Positions 1 through 8,915 are shown, numbered from the stretch's first letter. The stretch is DNA of 64,000 nucleotides from Rhodococcus sp. (in: high G+C Gram-positive bacteria) (GCF_023264675.1 NZ_JAHFVG010000007.1:62001-126000), one strand, 5' to 3'. The notes: generated by a model not told the origin, from the sequence alone. A program made the numbers and translations.

Positions 1-617
1 GAATCGAGCGCGCCGGAATCGACGACTCCTGGCGCGATTGCGTTCACGCGAATGGGCGCCAGTTCGAGGGCCATCGCCTTGACTGCTACCGCGAGGGCTC
101 CGTTGACGGTTGCCGTGACGATGCCGCCGGGCGTTGGGCGCCAGGCGGCCTGGCCGGAGAAGAAGGTGAACGAGCCCCGAGGGGCGATGCTGGGGAGTGT
201 TGCCCGGACAATCCGCAGCGGCCCCAGAACTTTTGCGTCGACCGATCGTTCGATGTCGGTGTCAGTGAGGTCGAACAGCCGTCCTGTAGCGTGCATCGAA
301 ACGGTGTAGACAAGATGGTCGAGTGCGCCTACTGAATCACCGAATCGCCGGATCGAGTCGGTGTCGGAGATATCGACGGTGTATGTCGTGGTGCGCCCCG
401 GCGCTCGAGCGGCTACCTCGTCGAGCGTGTGTTGGTTACGCCCGGCAACAGCAATGTCGGCCCCCAATTCTGCGAGGGTAAGCGCGACGGCCTTGCCCAG
501 TCGAGAAGCTCCGCCTACCAGAGCAATTCGTTGACCGGCGTACGGCTGCTTTTGTACAGCCGTGCTGTGCGGGGTGGCTGTGTCGGCGGCGTTGGAGCGA
601 TCTTGTTGGTGTGGCAC
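1..617 (-). CDS. Divergent short-chain dehydrogenase/reductase (3' end outside window)
   Basis: Reading the minus strand from a GTG at 615-617 gives an open frame that runs off the window. It has a Rossmann fold start (GGASRLGK, about residues 35-42), a central beta strand (FTFFSGQAA) and the usual SDR run LELAPIRVNAIAPG. These make it a classical-length SDR, so an NAD(P)-dependent oxidoreductase by family. By eye the catalytic YxxxK position reads T-A-T-V-N, so both catalytic Tyr and Lys appear to be replaced. It may be a divergent or non-catalytic member. The GTG is the first plausible start after an in-frame stop at 666-668. It lies 167 bp downstream of the MFS gene on the same strand, so the two are probably co-transcribed. 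Substrate unknown. Confidence 0.75.
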   Translation of the reverse strand, partial: MPHQQDRSNAADTATPHSTAVQKQPYAGQRIALVGGASRLGKAVALTLAELGADIAVAGRNQHTLDEVAARAPGRTTTYTVDISDTDSIRRFGDSVGALDHLVYTVSMHATGRLFDLTDTDIERSVDAKVLGPLRIVRATLPSIAPRGSFTFFSGQAAWRPTPGGIVTATVNGALAVAVKAMALELAPIRVNAIAPGVVDSGALD

Positions 618-784
618 GTACGTGGGTCCGTTCTGTGGGTCTGTATCGACCGCGCCTGTTCCTACTCACTGGGCGAATGTCAGCGAGGAAGAACAGACGC
701 GTTGATTCGACAGTCGATTTCGATTGAGTCGAGTTCGTTGTCCATCGGACTCGGGCGGTCCAGGGGAGGACGGTTGTGTGTCGG

Positions 785-2239
785 TCAGATTTGTTGCTGG
801 GGTTCTGTACTCGTTGTGTCGGCATTCACGCTGATTCCCCGCAGCGGTAGGTCGGGCTCGACGATGATGCGCTCGCGGTGACCGAAGACGAGTACGAAGA
901 ATGCACAAAGCAGGCTGGCAATCAGCACCATTGTGCTTGCCGCCCGGGTTCCTCCGACTTCGAGCACGGTGCCGATGAGGATCGGCCCGGCGATCTGAGC
1001 GGTATTGGTGAGCGCGCTGAAGAGGCCAAGTCCGGAGTTGCGGAGGGCCAGTGGCAGGACTGTCGGCACATAAGTCATTGCGGCGCCGGCCCAGAGGCCC
1101 TGCAGTAGATACTGTGCACACAGAAGGACGAACAGCACGGCCGTGGACCATGTGGCGGCAATGATGACGAAGGGCATGATTCCGAAAAAGGCGACACCAA
1201 CTGCAAGGTAGATCTTCATCCCGCTGGGTGACAGTTTGCGGATGGGGTCGAGGAAGAAGCCGGACAGTACGCGTCCGAGGATCGTCATGAACGATGAGAA
1301 GGTAAGGAATGCGAGGACCTGCGGGAGTGATAGTCCGAGGTCGTTGACGAAGATCAACGGGTAGAAGCTCAACAATCCCGTTACGAACATCGCCGGTACG
1401 GGCCATGCCATGATCGTGCTGGCGGTCGCGAGTAGGTGGCGTCGCCCGAACAATTGGCGAGCGGCGCCGAGCAAGGACACGTCCGCTCCCATTGCCATTT
1501 CGTCAGCGTCCAGTACCGGCGTCGGCCGTGGCTGCCCGCGCAGAACCTTTTCTTCGATTCGCTCGACTTGTGCACGAGCTTCGTCGATTCGACCTTTGCG
1601 GATCAGGTAAGGCACGCCTTCTGGCATGCGCCTGAGGACTAGAACTGCCAGCAACGCCGGGATCAGGAAGACCGCGAATCCCCATCGCCATCCGAAGGGT
1701 GCGATGACGACAAGGCCGATCAGGTAGGCGAGCGCTGAGCCGGCGCCGTAGAAGGCGTTGAGCCAGGACAACGTTCGGCCTCTGCGGGCAGTGGGTGCGA
1801 ATTCGCTTCCGAATGCCCATGCCAGAGGGAGCAGTCCGCCGTAACCGATTCCGGCGACTACTCGAAGGACGATGAGGTGGCTGAAGTCCTGGGACAGCGC
1901 AGCGCCAGCGGTTGCGACCGAGAACAGGAGAATCGACAGCGCGATCATGCGGCGTCGACCGAACCGGTCCGCCAAGAACCCGATCAAGGCGGCGCTGAAT
2001 GTTGCGCCGAAGAAGGCTGCGGAGATGAGAAGGCCCAGTTCTGTTTGCTGTACGCCGAAGTCGCGAGCGATGTCGACTTGGGATGCTGAAGCCAGACCCT
2101 GATCGGCGGTATCGACGATCAGAATTGCCCCGGTGAGCAGGATCATGTTGTAGTGCCACCGTGACATCGGAAGAGCGGCGATCCTGGCTGTCAGTTCACG
2201 CGACTGTGATTCACGGCCGGAGGGAGGTGCATCTACCAT
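785..2239 (-). CDS. MFS transporter (aromatic acid/sugar porter type)
   Basis: A 484-residue membrane protein with about twelve hydrophobic segments. The MFS signature GFLADRFGRRRM follows the second helix (about residues 86-97), and related RR/G motifs sit in the second half. The charged central loop (about 210-255) divides two six-helix bundles. The family uses proton gradients to move small organic molecules across the cytoplasmic membrane; the best resemblance is to the metabolite/aromatic-acid:H+ symporters. It leads a leftward unit with the SDR downstream and lies opposite the TetR/monooxygenase genes, so uptake of the locus's substrate is the likely role (inference). The ATG at 2239 is preceded by a 320-bp non-coding stretch with a candidate operator. 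Confidence 0.85.
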   Translation of the reverse strand: MVDAPPSGRESQSRELTARIAALPMSRWHYNMILLTGAILIVDTADQGLASASQVDIARDFGVQQTELGLLISAAFFGATFSAALIGFLADRFGRRRMIALSILLFSVATAGAALSQDFSHLIVLRVVAGIGYGGLLPLAWAFGSEFAPTARRGRTLSWLNAFYGAGSALAYLIGLVVIAPFGWRWGFAVFLIPALLAVLVLRRMPEGVPYLIRKGRIDEARAQVERIEEKVLRGQPRPTPVLDADEMAMGADVSLLGAARQLFGRRHLLATASTIMAWPVPAMFVTGLLSFYPLIFVNDLGLSLPQVLAFLTFSSFMTILGRVLSGFFLDPIRKLSPSGMKIYLAVGVAFFGIMPFVIIAATWSTAVLFVLLCAQYLLQGLWAGAAMTYVPTVLPLALRNSGLGLFSALTNTAQIAGPILIGTVLEVGGTRAASTMVLIASLLCAFFVLVFGHRERIIVEPDLPLRGISVNADTTSTEPQQQI

Positions 2240-2559
2240 CTCGTCTCATTTCTACTCGTGTCGAGGGTGAATGTGCGAACGGGCGTCGACGGGCTTCCGT
2301 CGACGACGGGCGCCCGGACGGGCGGCGGTTGCGAAATGAACCGGGCGGACATTCGGAGCTGCGCCGCAAACGAAAGCAGAATTCTTATTCCGGTTCATCT
2401 TGTGGCACCGAACACACTTAAGTCAAGGAGTGGGTTACATCACAGATGCCGAACCGAATGCGAGCCACTGGCCGTACAGGTGTGATGTGACGTCTCGCCG
2501 AACACAACGCCGTGCGCATACTCGCGGTTGGCAGGTCGGTCTTGGGGTCCGACGGACCT
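2240..2559. other. Intergenic region upstream of MFS gene
   Basis: About 320 bp without a convincing gene, between the MFS start and the end of the TetR gene. It must hold the leftward MFS promoter. The only ordered element I see is the GAAT-N4-ATTCC type site at 2378-2391, listed separately. Short overlapping frames here show no recognisable protein sequence. Confidence 0.6.
2378..2391. promoter_or_regulatory. Candidate TetR operator, copy 1
   Basis: AGAAT-TCTT-ATTCC is an imperfect palindrome 139 bp upstream of the leftward MFS gene. It matches the element GGAAT-ATAC-ATTCC in front of the rightward monooxygenase operon in both half-sites with one change. One regulator, the TetR protein encoded between them, could therefore control both units (inference). 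Confidence 0.4.
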
Positions 2560-3204
2560 CTACGTGCTCGCTGAGGGGGAGGTGAGGTACTGCACCGTCA
2601 TGTCCGTCAGTTGATCGGCCCAGCTTTGCCATGAGATGCCGTCTGGCAGTGCACGAATCACCGCGGACCGATGGATGCACGCGCCGATCAAGGTGCGGGA
2701 GGCGAGAATCATCGCCGTCATCGGGTCGGGGCGGTGAATCTCTCCCAGTCGGGGCGCCACGGCATCGAGGAAGAGCCGATGCAGCGTCGCGATCGCCTGC
2801 AAGCCGCGCTCACTCGACGCGCCGTCGCTGGGCGCCAGCAAGTTCGGCACTACCTGGCCGTTTGTGCTGAACGAGCTGGCGAGGATGTGCACGAACGCTG
2901 ATACCGCACTGGCGAGATCGTGTTGGGGTGCCATGCGTATAGCGTTGCCGACCTCGGATTCGATCCGGGTGAGGATTCGATCCTTGAGCGCAGCAACCAG
3001 TTTCTCTTTGCTGTCGAACCGGCGGTAGACCGCGCCCACTGACGTCTTCGAGCGCTCCGCAACCGCCGTGATGGTGAAGTCTTCGAATCCTTGTTCAGCC
3101 AGAATCTCCTCGGCCGCCACCAGCAGTTTCTCCAGTACCGCCCGGCTGCGCGCCTGCTGAGGCGGACGGAAGCCTGCGGATGCTGGCGTGGCGGAGGAAC
3201 TCAT
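2560..3204 (-). CDS. TetR/AcrR family transcriptional regulator
   Basis: A typical TetR repressor of about 214 residues. An N-terminal helix-turn-helix (FTITAVAERSKTSVGAVYRRF) is followed by the conserved SKEKL segment and an all-helical ligand-binding domain. I chose the start at MSSSATPASAG. The reading frame stays open upstream to 3282, but those residues (MIYTSSKSSSD onward) do not look like part of the domain; the Shine-Dalgarno sequence does not decide between them. It is divergent from the flavin-dependent monooxygenase operon and convergent to nothing, so local repression of both flanking units, released by the pathway substrate, is the natural reading (inference). Confidence 0.85.
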   Translation of the reverse strand: MSSSATPASAGFRPPQQARSRAVLEKLLVAAEEILAEQGFEDFTITAVAERSKTSVGAVYRRFDSKEKLVAALKDRILTRIESEVGNAIRMAPQHDLASAVSAFVHILASSFSTNGQVVPNLLAPSDGASSERGLQAIATLHRLFLDAVAPRLGEIHRPDPMTAMILASRTLIGACIHRSAVIRALPDGISWQSWADQLTDMTVQYLTSPSAST

Positions 3205-3291
3205 CTCTTGACAGTACCGATTGCCGCCAACCCCTCGGGGATGTTGTACGTCACTACTTGACTTCGATGAGGTGTAGATCACATACTAACC

Positions 3292-3305
3292 GGAATATAC
3301 ATTCC
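3292..3305. promoter_or_regulatory. Candidate TetR operator, copy 2
   Basis: GGAAT-ATAC-ATTCC lies between the TetR gene and the monooxygenase start, 23 bp before the ATG at 3329. Another half-site (TATTCC) follows at once. A near copy occurs at 2378-2391. Position and symmetry fit a repressor site overlapping the rightward promoter. Confidence 0.45.
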
Positions 3306-3328
3306 TATTCCTTTTTCTGGAGGATGCA

Positions 3329-4522
3329 ATGACCCTCGCTACTTCCACGCCCGTCATCGAAGCCGAGTTGTTGATCGACGCTATCCGTGACCTGCGACCG
3401 CAACTGTCCGCGAACGGTGCGGTTTCGGATCGAGACGCCACCGACCCTGCCGCGAACTTCACTTTGTTGCAGGCAGCGGACATCAACCGACTGCTCGTCC
3501 CGATCGATCACGGTGGTGCCTTCTGGAACGGCAGCTTCATCGACGGATGGGGAACCTATGTACGAGCAGCGACGGAAGTTTGCGCTGGCGACGGACCGAC
3601 AGGCCAGAATTGGCTGACTACCGGAATGGTCATCAGGGAAGTCTTCGAAAGCGATCTGCCCGATACGACCAAAGCCGAGGTTGCGCGCCGAGTGCTTCAT
3701 GAGGGCTTGCGCCTGGTGGCGTCCAATTCCGAAGCAGGTTCGCCGCAACCGGTGATCGCACGCCCCGTCGAGGGCGGCGTAATCCTCAGCGGCGTCAAGA
3801 CATTCAATTCCAACAGCGGCAGCGCCGGTATGGCGAACGTTGGATGCACGCTCGACGGGCCCACGCAGTCGCGACACCACGTTCTGGTCGATCTCACGCA
3901 TCCGGACGTCGAACTCCGCCACGACTGGGACGTCATGGGTCAACGGGGAACCTACAGTCAGACCATTGCCTACAGGGACGTGTTCGTTGCCGACGGCTGG
4001 CATTATCGAGCGACACCTCCGCCGCAATATCTTTTCGGCGCGATCATGTTGCTACACGCGGCAATTCAGCAGGGGATAGGTGAGGGTGCGTTGCACGCCT
4101 CGGTCGAGTACGTCCGCACCCTCAAGCGAGGGTCGATGCCTGAATTCGCCACCGCCGCGGAGGACCCGCTGATCTTGCGGCGTATCGGCGATATGTCCAG
4201 CAAGCTCGCAGCCTCCCGCGCGTTCTTGTTCGCGGCAGCAGATCGGGTTGCCCACGTGGATTCCGGAGACGATGTCGGACCCGCCACGATCGACGGCTAC
4301 CGCTCCAAGGTCGCATGCGTGGAGTCGTCGTTAGCCGCGGCAGGACAGATTTTCGAACTGACCGGTGCGCGAAGCACGTCCAACAAGTATCGCCTCGACC
4401 GGTTCTGGCGCAACGCCCGTACTTTCGCGTCTCACGATCCCACAGATGCCAAGAACATCTACGTCGGTATGTACGAAGTCACCGGCGAGCTTCCCCCGCT
4501 GTCGGCATTTCTACGGGTCTAG
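3329..4522 (+). CDS. Flavin-dependent monooxygenase, acyl-CoA dehydrogenase fold (HpaB/DszC/HsaA-like)
   Basis: A 397-residue protein of the acyl-CoA-dehydrogenase-like two-component monooxygenase group. Members use reduced FMN or FAD, delivered by a separate reductase, to hydroxylate or oxidise aromatic or heterocyclic substrates. Visible family features are the N-terminal helical domain, the central beta domain (SGVKTFNSNSGSAGMANVG, about 151-169) and the C-terminal four-helix region ending in RTFASHDPTDAKNIYVG, typical of this group. The start at 3329 follows a strong GGAGG. It leads an operon with MFS, hydrolase, flavin reductase and RibBA genes; the reductase two genes downstream of the hydrolase supports the two-component assignment. 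The actual substrate cannot be read from sequence. Confidence 0.8.
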   Translation: MTLATSTPVIEAELLIDAIRDLRPQLSANGAVSDRDATDPAANFTLLQAADINRLLVPIDHGGAFWNGSFIDGWGTYVRAATEVCAGDGPTGQNWLTTGMVIREVFESDLPDTTKAEVARRVLHEGLRLVASNSEAGSPQPVIARPVEGGVILSGVKTFNSNSGSAGMANVGCTLDGPTQSRHHVLVDLTHPDVELRHDWDVMGQRGTYSQTIAYRDVFVADGWHYRATPPPQYLFGAIMLLHAAIQQGIGEGALHASVEYVRTLKRGSMPEFATAAEDPLILRRIGDMSSKLAASRAFLFAAADRVAHVDSGDDVGPATIDGYRSKVACVESSLAAAGQIFELTGARSTSNKYRLDRFWRNARTFASHDPTDAKNIYVGMYEVTGELPPLSAFLRV

Positions 4523-4534
4523 AACAGGAACTCC

Positions 4535-5857
4535 ATGTCGGATACACCAGCCAGCGTCCGCACCAGTCGAGGACCTGCTCTCAACGCCACATTGATCATC
4601 GTCTGCCAAAGCATGCAAGCTCTGGCGTTCGGCGGCGTGGCACTGTTTCTCCCACTGATCCGCGACGACGTCAACATTTCGTTCTCCCAAGCGGGATCAC
4701 TCGCCGCGGTCGGCACGTTCACCTACGCGATCATGCAGGTGCCCGCCGGCTACCTGGCCGATCGATACGACCCGAAAAGACTGTTCGTCATCGGACTGAT
4801 CGGAGTCAATCTCCTGTCGATGATGTTCGCAACACTCGATCAGTACAGCCTGCTCGTGGCCAATCAAGCGGTCTCGGGTGTGTTTCGAGCGTTGATCTTC
4901 GCGCCAGGTTTGATTCTGATGCAGAAGCAGTTTCGCCCGGACCGTGCGGCGACGGCCATGGGGCTGTACGTCGCGGGTGGATTCTCGTCCAATATCCTGC
5001 TCAATGCCCTCGGGCCGATCCTGGTCGACACGCTGGGATGGCGGTGGCTGTTCGTTCTGTTTTCCCTGAGCGGTCTCCTGGTCCTTTCGGCCTTCGCACG
5101 TCTCGGCGACTCCGTATACAGGCCACCGACGAAGGACGCCGCTCGAGGCTCAGCATTGAAAGCACTCCTCAAACACCGAGTGGTCTGGGTCAGCGGCTTC
5201 ATTCAGTTCGTCCGGCTGGCAGTTGTCACCGGCGTCGCATTCTGGTTGCCCAGTTTGCTGGTCGACGACAAAGGATTTTCGCTCGGTGTCGCTGGAGCAG
5301 TCGTGGCAATCGGCGCGGCAGTGACCGCACCCTCGAACTTCCTCGGCGGCTGGCTCTCGGACCGCCTCCACCGGCCACGGCTGGTCATCGGAAGCTCCTT
5401 GGCCATGCTCGCCGTCACGCTTTCATTGATTCCTCTGATCGACAACCTCGCCGCTTTGATAGCAGTGATCGCAGTGAACGCCATCTTCATTCAGCTCTAC
5501 TTCGGTCCACTGTTCGCGGTTCCTTTGCAGTACGTCGGTTCGAACAACGCCGGAGTTCTCTCCGGTTTCGGAAACTTCTGCGCCAACCTCGGTGGTTTTG
5601 CTTTCACCTTCATCCTGGGCGCGGTCAAGGACTCCACCGGGTCCTTCGACCTCGGCCTGTACATGCTCGCCGGGTTGTGTGTAGCAGGCCTCGGCGCCAC
5701 TGCCCTGATCGGAGCGCGGCCTACCGAACAAGCGGAGCCCGACGCGGACGACGTCATCGAAACCATCACCGGCGCCGCACCACTCGATCAACAATCAGGC
5801 ATCGAACGGGTGGACGCACCGGTACGGACCACCGATTCTGGAGCAACACTGCCATGA
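4535..5857 (+). CDS. MFS transporter
   Basis: A 440-residue, roughly twelve-helix transporter with the MFS loop motif GYLADRYDPKRL after helix 2 (about residues 70-81). A second half repeats the GGWLSDRLHRPR loop. The hydrophilic C-terminal tail (about 400-440) is acidic. It starts 12 bp after the monooxygenase stop, and its TGA overlaps the ATG of the hydrolase gene (ATGA, 5854-5857). This tight packing indicates an operon. It probably imports the substrate of the pathway or exports an intermediate; direction cannot be told from sequence. Confidence 0.85.
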   Translation: MSDTPASVRTSRGPALNATLIIVCQSMQALAFGGVALFLPLIRDDVNISFSQAGSLAAVGTFTYAIMQVPAGYLADRYDPKRLFVIGLIGVNLLSMMFATLDQYSLLVANQAVSGVFRALIFAPGLILMQKQFRPDRAATAMGLYVAGGFSSNILLNALGPILVDTLGWRWLFVLFSLSGLLVLSAFARLGDSVYRPPTKDAARGSALKALLKHRVVWVSGFIQFVRLAVVTGVAFWLPSLLVDDKGFSLGVAGAVVAIGAAVTAPSNFLGGWLSDRLHRPRLVIGSSLAMLAVTLSLIPLIDNLAALIAVIAVNAIFIQLYFGPLFAVPLQYVGSNNAGVLSGFGNFCANLGGFAFTFILGAVKDSTGSFDLGLYMLAGLCVAGLGATALIGARPTEQAEPDADDVIETITGAAPLDQQSGIERVDAPVRTTDSGATLP

Positions 5858-6774
5858 CAACATCCACCGAGTCGACATTCGTCATCCCCGAGAACTTCGA
5901 CCCAGCCGCATTGAGGCGAGCCGAGTTCTCGAACCTGGCGCCAACGTCCATCTTCGCTGGTGTCGACAGCTTTCTCGATCTCGTCTATGCCGGCCCCGTC
6001 GGATTTCGCCCGTTGACCCTCGATCTGCATCTCCCGCAGCAGCCGCTCGCTACCCCGGTGCCGACAGTTATCTACGCACACGGAGGGGGATTCTTCCTCG
6101 GATCCAAACAAATGGGACCGTGGCGATTCCTGCTCGACGCCGGCTTCGCCGTCGCATCGATCAGCTACCGCTTCAGCGGTGAAATCCACTATCCCACACC
6201 GATACACGACGTCGCTGCAGCGATTCGGTGGATCCGCGTCAACGCAGACCGCTACCGACTGGACGCGAACACGATCATCGGCTTCGGATCCAGCGCCGGG
6301 GCTTACCTGATCAGCGCCGTCGCGTTGGCCGGTGACGACACGTCGTTGGTAGGCCGAGTAGGTCCCCATCCGGACGTTTCCAGCCGTGTGGCCGGGGTGA
6401 TCGAACACTATGGGCCGAGCGATCTCCTTCTGATGGACGAGGACGCACCACCCGATGTGGTCGAATGGATGAATCGGCCGGGGAGTTCGATCGCCCGGTT
6501 CCTCGGACATGCACCCTCGTCGCACCCCGATCCTGACGCGGTGATCTGTCTGAACCGCCTGGCCGGACCCGACAGCCCGCCGTTCATGATCGTCCACGGC
6601 GACGACGACCACCGCGTCGGAATCGAGCAGAGCTCCCGCCTGCATCGCGCTCTGACCGGCGCCGGCGCTCGAGCCGATCTCGTCGTCATCTCGGGTGGAG
6701 ACCACGGTTCGGCGCACTTCGACGAATCGGACCTACACGAACGAACTCTGACTTTTCTGCAGTCACTGCTCTGA
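5854..6774 (+). CDS. Alpha/beta hydrolase, hormone-sensitive lipase type
   Basis: About 306 residues, translationally coupled to the MFS gene by an ATGA overlap. It has the HGGGF oxyanion-hole motif (about residues 77-81), the nucleophile elbow GFGSSAGA, an acid residue in IVHGDDDHRV and the catalytic His in GGDHGSAHF. The hormone-sensitive-lipase family hydrolyses carboxyl esters and related bonds. In this operon it probably cleaves an ester or a lactone/ring-oxidation product formed by the monooxygenase (inference). A very long alternative frame overlaps the MFS gene here, but only the 3' part after 5854 encodes family sequence. No signal peptide, so cytoplasmic. Confidence 0.85.
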   Translation: MTTSTESTFVIPENFDPAALRRAEFSNLAPTSIFAGVDSFLDLVYAGPVGFRPLTLDLHLPQQPLATPVPTVIYAHGGGFFLGSKQMGPWRFLLDAGFAVASISYRFSGEIHYPTPIHDVAAAIRWIRVNADRYRLDANTIIGFGSSAGAYLISAVALAGDDTSLVGRVGPHPDVSSRVAGVIEHYGPSDLLLMDEDAPPDVVEWMNRPGSSIARFLGHAPSSHPDPDAVICLNRLAGPDSPPFMIVHGDDDHRVGIEQSSRLHRALTGAGARADLVVISGGDHGSAHFDESDLHERTLTFLQSLL

Positions 6775-6854
6775 CAACGATCATCCTCAACACCGTCCCG
6801 GCGGAATCGGCGGACCGATTCCTTTCCCTGGCAACATCGTCCTAGGAGACCACG

Positions 6855-7370
6855 ATGAACAACACCGCTCGCATTCCCGAATTCCCTGCGTTGCAAGAAG
6901 AATTCCGTCACGTCATGAGTGCGGTATGCACCCCGGTCGCCGTCGTCACCGCGACCGGTCACCGAATGCCCTACGGTACGACGGTCAGCGCATTCGCTTC
7001 GCTGTCCATGACGCCGCCAATGGTGTTGGTCTCCCTGGACAAAGGCTCGGAACTTCTGTCGGTCATCACCACGACCGGAAAGTTCGGTCTCAACGTCCTC
7101 GGAACGGATCAGGCCGAACTCGCGCTGAACTTCGCCCGCAAAGGCGGAACTTCGAAGTTCACCGGCATTGCCTGGGAGCCGCACGCCGAAGTCCCCAAAC
7201 TGCCCGGCGCTACGGGCTTCGTGGCGTGTACCGTAGCCGAGATCATCGAGGGCGGTGATCACTTCGTCGTCCTCGGCGACGTCGTCGCGGCTCACCGGTA
7301 CGACAGCAAACCGCTGACTTACCACGGTCGGATGTTCGGAACACACATCTCACTGGCCGACGTCCAATGA
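6855..7370 (+). CDS. Flavin reductase (FMN-binding split barrel, HpaC-like)
   Basis: A 171-residue protein of the HpaC/DszD-like flavin reductase family. It reduces FMN or FAD with NAD(P)H and hands it to a partner monooxygenase. Family marks are the N-terminal RHVMSAVCTPVAVVTA strand, the flavin-binding YGTTVSAFASLSMTPPMVLVSL, FGLNVL near residue 77, and the C-terminal YHGRMFG. AGGAGA lies well placed before the ATG. An 80-bp gap separates it from the hydrolase. Its stop overlaps the RibBA start (ATGA, 7367-7370). It is the obvious electron supplier for the monooxygenase encoded at 3329-4522. Confidence 0.9.
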   Translation: MNNTARIPEFPALQEEFRHVMSAVCTPVAVVTATGHRMPYGTTVSAFASLSMTPPMVLVSLDKGSELLSVITTTGKFGLNVLGTDQAELALNFARKGGTSKFTGIAWEPHAEVPKLPGATGFVACTVAEIIEGGDHFVVLGDVVAAHRYDSKPLTYHGRMFGTHISLADVQ

Positions 7371-8680
7371 GCGCCCCGGCGCGGGTGACGACCTCCGTCC
7401 AGTGCGCTCTAGCTGACCTGGCGGCGGGAGGGATGATCGTCGTGGTCGACGACGAGGACCGCGAGAACGAAGGCGACCTCCTGGTTGCGGCCGAACATGT
7501 CACCACCGAGCAGATGGCGTTCATCGTCCGGAACACCACCGGGATCGTATGCGCCCCTATGTCATCCGATCGTGCCGACGCTCTCCAGCTCGCTCCGATG
7601 GTGACCGAGAACACCGATGTACACAGCACCGCGTTCACCGTCAGCGTCGACCTCGCCGGCACCGGCACCGGCGTCTCGGCAGCGCACCGAGCGGCCACCG
7701 CGCGTGCACTGGCCGACCGGTCCTTGCCACCCTCACGTCTCCGGCGTCCCGGTCACATCTTCCCACTCCGCGCCCGGCCCTCCGGTGTACTCGAACGAGC
7801 TGGTCACACCGAAGCGGCAACCGACTTGCTACGCCTGGCTGGGCTGTCCGGGGTCGGCGTGATCAGCGAAATCGTCGCCGACGACGGCTCGATGCGCCGA
7901 GGCGAAGACCTCCTCGCGTTCGCCGCGGACCACGATCTCACGGTGTTGACCATCGCCGACCTGATCCGTTACCGGCTTGCCACCGAACGGATCGTGGTCC
8001 CGATCGCCAACTCGACCATGCCCACCAGTTTCGGGACCTTCCGGGCCGTCGCGTACCGCAACACCTTCGACGACGGGGAGCATCTGGCGATGGTCATGGG
8101 GGACGTCGCCGCGGCAAGCGCTGATGCCGTCGGTGTCCTCGTTCGCGTGCACAGCGAATGCCTCACTGGGGACATCCTCGCCTCCCTGCGATGCGACTGC
8201 GGCGCACAACTCGAACAAGCGCTGCGCCACATCGCATCCGAAGGTACCGGCGTCGTGGTCTATCTGCGCGGACACGAAGGCCGCGGCATCGGCCTGGGAC
8301 ACAAGATTCGGGCGTACTCGCTGCAGGAGGAAGGACTCGACACCGTTGACGCGAATACCGCACAAGGACTACCAGTGGATTGCCGCAGCTACGAGGTCGG
8401 CGCTCAAATCCTCATGGACCTCGGAGTTCGCCGCGCCCGGGTGATAACCAACAACCCTGCCAAATACGACGGCCTCGACGGATACGGTCTGGAACTACTC
8501 GATCGAGTGAGCCTTCCGACCATGGTCACCTCAGACAACGTCCGCTACCTACGCACCAAACGTGACCGAATGGGACACGAACTCGCACCAAACCCAGCGA
8601 CCGACTCAGACGTCGAGACGCCGTGGGCACACTTCGATTCCGCGCAGTCAACGGTGCCGCGCCGACACTCAGGCGGTTAG
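7367..8680 (+). CDS. ribBA: Bifunctional 3,4-dihydroxy-2-butanone-4-phosphate synthase / GTP cyclohydrolase II
   Basis: A 437-residue fusion catalysing the two entry steps of riboflavin synthesis. The N-terminal RibB domain (to about 205) has DDEDRENEGDL, RPGHIFPLRA and GHTEAATDLL. The C-terminal RibA domain has the zinc-binding Cys set in HSECLTGDILASLRCDCG, GRGIGL, and TNNPAKYDGLDGYGLELLDR. One RibB position that is usually Asp in GVSAxDRA reads His (GVSAAHRAAT). It is the last gene of the monooxygenase operon, coupled by ATGA to the flavin reductase, and not in a rib cluster. It is therefore probably a second, inducible copy that raises flavin supply while the flavin-consuming pathway runs (inference). 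Confidence 0.92.
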   Translation: MSAPARVTTSVQCALADLAAGGMIVVVDDEDRENEGDLLVAAEHVTTEQMAFIVRNTTGIVCAPMSSDRADALQLAPMVTENTDVHSTAFTVSVDLAGTGTGVSAAHRAATARALADRSLPPSRLRRPGHIFPLRARPSGVLERAGHTEAATDLLRLAGLSGVGVISEIVADDGSMRRGEDLLAFAADHDLTVLTIADLIRYRLATERIVVPIANSTMPTSFGTFRAVAYRNTFDDGEHLAMVMGDVAAASADAVGVLVRVHSECLTGDILASLRCDCGAQLEQALRHIASEGTGVVVYLRGHEGRGIGLGHKIRAYSLQEEGLDTVDANTAQGLPVDCRSYEVGAQILMDLGVRRARVITNNPAKYDGLDGYGLELLDRVSLPTMVTSDNVRYLRTKRDRMGHELAPNPATDSDVETPWAHFDSAQSTVPRRHSGG

Positions 8681-8915
8681 TGCCGACACCGGCAATCGCC
8701 GAACACCCTCACTCGGAACGGCGCGACCGCACCACCGACTATGGAAGCACCCAGGCATGACGTCGGTCTGGGAAAATCCACAATTTCATCGATCGATCAG
8801 CCCCTCGTTGTAGGACGGACTGGCCCCGCATCTGTCCACATTTTCGACCAGCAGAGCGGACAGAAACCGATTCGGCGGTTCAGCCGAGCTCTGCGTGATG
8901 ACAGGCGGGCATCGT

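Noticed and set aside
4315..5853. A very long in-frame extension upstream of the alpha/beta hydrolase (over 800 residues in total)
   Set aside because: It is the out-of-frame shadow of the MFS gene, Arg/Ser-rich without domains; the hydrolase starts at the ATGA overlap at 5854.
5788..6717. Long minus-strand frame opposite the alpha/beta hydrolase
   Set aside because: Antisense of a well-supported enzyme; no recognisable motifs.
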